DNA of 64,000 nucleotides from NCBI GenBank assembly GCA_934462715.1, contig CAKSIJ010000011.1, positions 39,444 to 103,443 on the forward strand, given 5' to 3'. The stretch is from an uncultured Clostridia bacterium. GTDB taxonomy: Bacteria > Bacillota > Clostridia > UBA1381. The notes under the pieces are model-generated. The model was not told the origin of the DNA, searched no databases, and saw nothing but the letters and a program-made list of their open reading frames with translations. This document shows, piece by piece, positions 62,480 through 64,000 of the stretch; the stretch's first letter is position 1, and every line of letters starts with the position of its first letter. The translations under genes and the position numbers were made by a program.

Positions 62480-62947
62480 ATGGAAAATATCGCATTAAAA
62501 ATTATTGTTCGCAGATTTTTGGAATTGTTTTGTGTAAATGCAGCCATATCGGCAATTTTAACTGTGCTGAACGTGTTCAAGGTGTTGGCACGTCAAAATA
62601 CACTCCTTTTTGGAATCGCTGTAGGTATCGTTATATTTGCGGTGATAAATTTCATAATGCTTCGGCATTGTTATTTCGATTTAAGAAATAATTTTTTGTA
62701 TTTCACAACAAATATAGCGGCATATGCTTTGTTTGCCCTGCTGAACGCTTTGGTGTATCTCCTTTTTTCAACGGAGGTATATACATGGCTTTTTGCCGTG
62801 ACTAAATTCTTTAAGTATACAAGCCTTGCCCTTTCCGCACCGCTCTCGGCGGCGGTGTTTCATCTCATCGGATTTGCAGTTGTTTTTCTCGCTCCGATTG
62901 GTATGGGGTGGATATTTGCATATGATGATGAGATTGACCCGGAATGA
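62480..62947 (+). CDS. Membrane protein of unknown function
   Basis: A 155-residue protein with four predicted membrane segments (NAAISAILTVLNVF, LFGIAVGIVIFAVINFIML, NIAAYALFALLNALVYLLF, LIGFAVVFLAPIGMGWIFA) and a short acidic tail. No recognised family; the pattern resembles small cytokine-like holins only in size. RBS AAAGAAAGGCTTAC. It follows the stalk-domain gene by 14 bp and is likely co-transcribed with it. Confidence 0.55.
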   Translation: MENIALKIIVRRFLELFCVNAAISAILTVLNVFKVLARQNTLLFGIAVGIVIFAVINFIMLRHCYFDLRNNFLYFTTNIAAYALFALLNALVYLLFSTEVYTWLFAVTKFFKYTSLALSAPLSAAVFHLIGFAVVFLAPIGMGWIFAYDDEIDPE

Positions 62948-63202
62948 AAGACACTCCTCTTCCCTATCCGGAATTGACAGAAAAAAATCTTAAACATAGT
63001 TAAACATATTTCAAATACGTTGACGGGAACCGTTATAGGTTATGAAAGCAGTATTCTTCCTGTAACGGTTTCCATTTCTCCCCATTTTGATATCCTATCA
63101 CCTGATTCACTTCTCAAAGTAAACTCTCTATCCAAAAATTGACCGTGAACTTGCTTTGAGAATTAACTTATTAAAAAATTTGTATTTTTTTGAAAATTTC
63201 TC
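62948..63202. other. Gap with two inverted repeats
   Basis: No gene seen. Contains GGGAACCGTTATAGG (63025-63039) against CCTGTAACGGTTTCC (63059-63073), and TTCTCAAAGTAA (63111-63122) against TTGCTTTGAGAA (63151-63162). Neither has a T-run. Confidence 0.5.
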
Positions 63203-63232
63203 TTGACAAACAATACATTTATGTGGTATAAT
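63203..63232 (+). promoter_or_regulatory. tRNA-Pro promoter
   Basis: TTGACA (63203-63208), 18-bp spacer, TATAAT (63227-63232) with a TG extension. Confidence 0.8.
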
Positions 63233-63259
63233 TAATCTGTTGCTGTGGGAGAGTGCCAT

Positions 63260-63336
63260 CGGGATGTGGCTCAGTTTGGTAGAGCACTACGTTCGGGACG
63301 TAGGGGCCGCAGGTTCAAATCCTGTCATCCCGACCA
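63260..63336 (+). tRNA. tRNA-Pro (CGG)
   Basis: Cloverleaf with encoded CCA: acceptor CGGGATG/CATCCCG, anticodon stem CTACG/CGTAG, loop TTCGGGA giving anticodon CGG, T-arm GCAGGTTCAAATCCTGT. Confidence 0.95.
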
Positions 63337-63359
63337 CTTTTCTTCCACAGCTTGTATTT

Positions 63360-63435
63360 CGGGGTGTAGCGCAGTTGGTAGCGCGCGCGTCTGGGGGGCG
63401 CGGTGCCGCAGGTTCAAGTCCTGTCACTCCGACCA
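63360..63435 (+). tRNA. tRNA-Pro (GGG)
   Basis: Cloverleaf with encoded CCA: acceptor CGGGGTG/CACTCCG, anticodon stem CGCGT/GCGCG, loop CTGGGGG giving anticodon GGG, T-arm GCAGGTTCAAGTCCTGT. Confidence 0.93.
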
Positions 63436-63436
63436 T

Positions 63437-63487
63437 ACCGAGTGTTCTTACAGAACTTGAAAGGTTTTGTATGACACTCGGTTTTTT
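63437..63487 (+). terminator. Intrinsic terminator after the tRNA-Pro pair
   Basis: ACCGAGTGT (63437-63445) and ACACTCGGT (63474-63482), then TTTTT. The loop contains a further weak pairing. Confidence 0.85.
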
Positions 63488-63496
63488 ATTGACTTT

Positions 63497-64000
63497 TTAA
63501 CTTGCACAAGCGGAAAAATGAACATCTACGCCCTGTCTTGTATGTACCGAAACATTGTTTTCGGGTAGTTTTTCAAGGTCGGGTATTTCAATATTGCCTA
63601 TGCAGTTATAATGAATTGTGAGCTGTTGAACGGTTTTACCGTCAATTTTTTCGGACTGGTGCACTTCAATTTTTTCAATCAGTTCGTTTAACATTCTCGG
63701 AGTAAGTTTTCTTGCTCTGGTATATTTACGGACAGAAGCCGTAAACATATCAGCCGTTACAGCTTTGCTTTTTTCGGTGTTAAGTTCCGTTTCCAATTCC
63801 TTAATGCGTGCCGTAATTTCCTTTTGCTCCGATTCGTATTTGACGGACAGTTTTGCAAATCTGTCATCGCTTATCTTGCCGGAAACATTGTCCTCATAGA
63901 TATGCTCAAACAAATTGTCGAGCTCGTCATTTCTTGCATTTAATGTATGTAATTCTTTTTGCTTTAATTGTCTTTCCTGTTCTGCTGCTTTTATTGAGTG
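63497..64000 (-). CDS. Large serine recombinase (DUF4368 type), 3' part
   Basis: A minus-strand frame open to the window end, so the gene starts beyond it; 167 residues are seen. Visible is the C-terminal coiled coil and DUF4368-like end: LFEHIYEDNVSGKISDDRFA, KYESEQKEITARIKELETEL, YTRARKLTPRMLNELIEKI and VHQSEKIDGKTVQQLTIHYN. Such TnpX/TndX-type recombinases mobilise integrative elements and phages. It ends nine bases after the tRNA-Pro terminator. The catalytic N-terminus is outside the window. Confidence 0.82.
   Translation of the reverse strand, partial: HSIKAAEQERQLKQKELHTLNARNDELDNLFEHIYEDNVSGKISDDRFAKLSVKYESEQKEITARIKELETELNTEKSKAVTADMFTASVRKYTRARKLTPRMLNELIEKIEVHQSEKIDGKTVQQLTIHYNCIGNIEIPDLEKLPENNVSVHTRQGVDVHFSACAS

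Noticed and set aside
1..64000. CRISPR array, rRNA genes or complete insertion sequences
   Set aside because: No regularly spaced direct repeats, no rRNA sequence and no transposase gene were seen.

Overview
The window reads as chromosomal DNA of a spore-forming, anaerobic, low-to-medium GC Firmicute, most likely a Clostridia member of the Oscillospiraceae/Ruminococcaceae type from a gut or rumen. Support: strong AGGAGG-type ribosome binding sites and extended -10 promoters; Rex, hybrid-cluster protein and LuxS/Pfs; the sporulation genes spoVM and spoIIM; plant- and host-glycan enzymes (GH5, GH38); and a DUF1273/DUF4250/CarD/RmuC gene set typical of Clostridia. This placement is inference from gene content, not a database match.

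Layout. 0-1.7 kb: the 3' part of a GH5 cellulase-family gene, then an EamA/DMT transporter. 1.9-6.5 kb (minus): rplS-lepB-rbgA-metA-rsmF. 6.7-9.6 kb (plus): asd-dapA (lysine/DAP branch) and two small conserved genes. 9.7-23.0 kb (minus): a guanine riboswitch followed by purE-C-F-M-N, a PurO-type IMP cyclohydrolase, a stand-alone AICAR formyltransferase (purH), purD, purL and then guaB, i.e. most of IMP synthesis plus the first GMP step (no purB). 23.3-24.8 kb: two hydrolase-like genes. 24.9-31.2 kb (minus): HU, rmuC, rex, ispF/ispD, carD, recF, yaaA. 31.4-32.1 kb: a decayed trans-aconitate methyltransferase. 32.2-38.1 kb (minus): a tightly coupled run of DUF4846 lipoprotein, lgt, tex, lipoprotein, CpXC protein and Nif3-like protein. 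38.3-38.7 kb: a 23-residue SpoVM and a small membrane protein. 38.9-43.1 kb: nfeD, a band-7 protein, YtxH-like, secG, tRNA-Asp, luxS-pfs and a Spo0E-like small ORF. 43.3-46.0 kb: spoIIM, a structured leader RNA, xerD and rsmA. 46.1-51.3 kb (minus): a signalling cluster (LytTR response regulator, GHKL kinase, a diguanylate cyclase, and a GGDEF-EAL phosphodiesterase). 51.6-58.8 kb: hcp, a CstA-family transporter, and an AraC regulator divergent from a GH38 alpha-mannosidase.

The most interesting part is 58.9-62.0 kb. A tyrosine recombinase is followed by two 24-bp inverted repeats (23/24 identical) enclosing 246 bp. That segment carries a consensus promoter (TTGACA, 17 bp, TATAAT with a TG extension) pointing away from the next gene. 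The next gene encodes a secreted, probably beta-helical surface protein, translationally coupled to a 51-residue peptide. This has the structure of an invertible promoter (phase-variation switch), drawn here in the OFF orientation. Each inverted repeat is itself a hairpin, and inversion would separate both hairpins from their T-tracts, so the switch may flip terminators as well as a promoter. A structured 5' leader lies between the switch and the surface gene.

The right edge has a tandem tRNA-Pro pair and the 3' part of a large serine recombinase, suggesting that a mobile element begins just beyond the window. Other unusual points are a PurF lacking the class II glutaminase cysteine, a dispersed hairpin-bearing repeat in three copies (30.8, 38.1 and 38.5 kb), and several long perfect dyads next to promoters or start codons.
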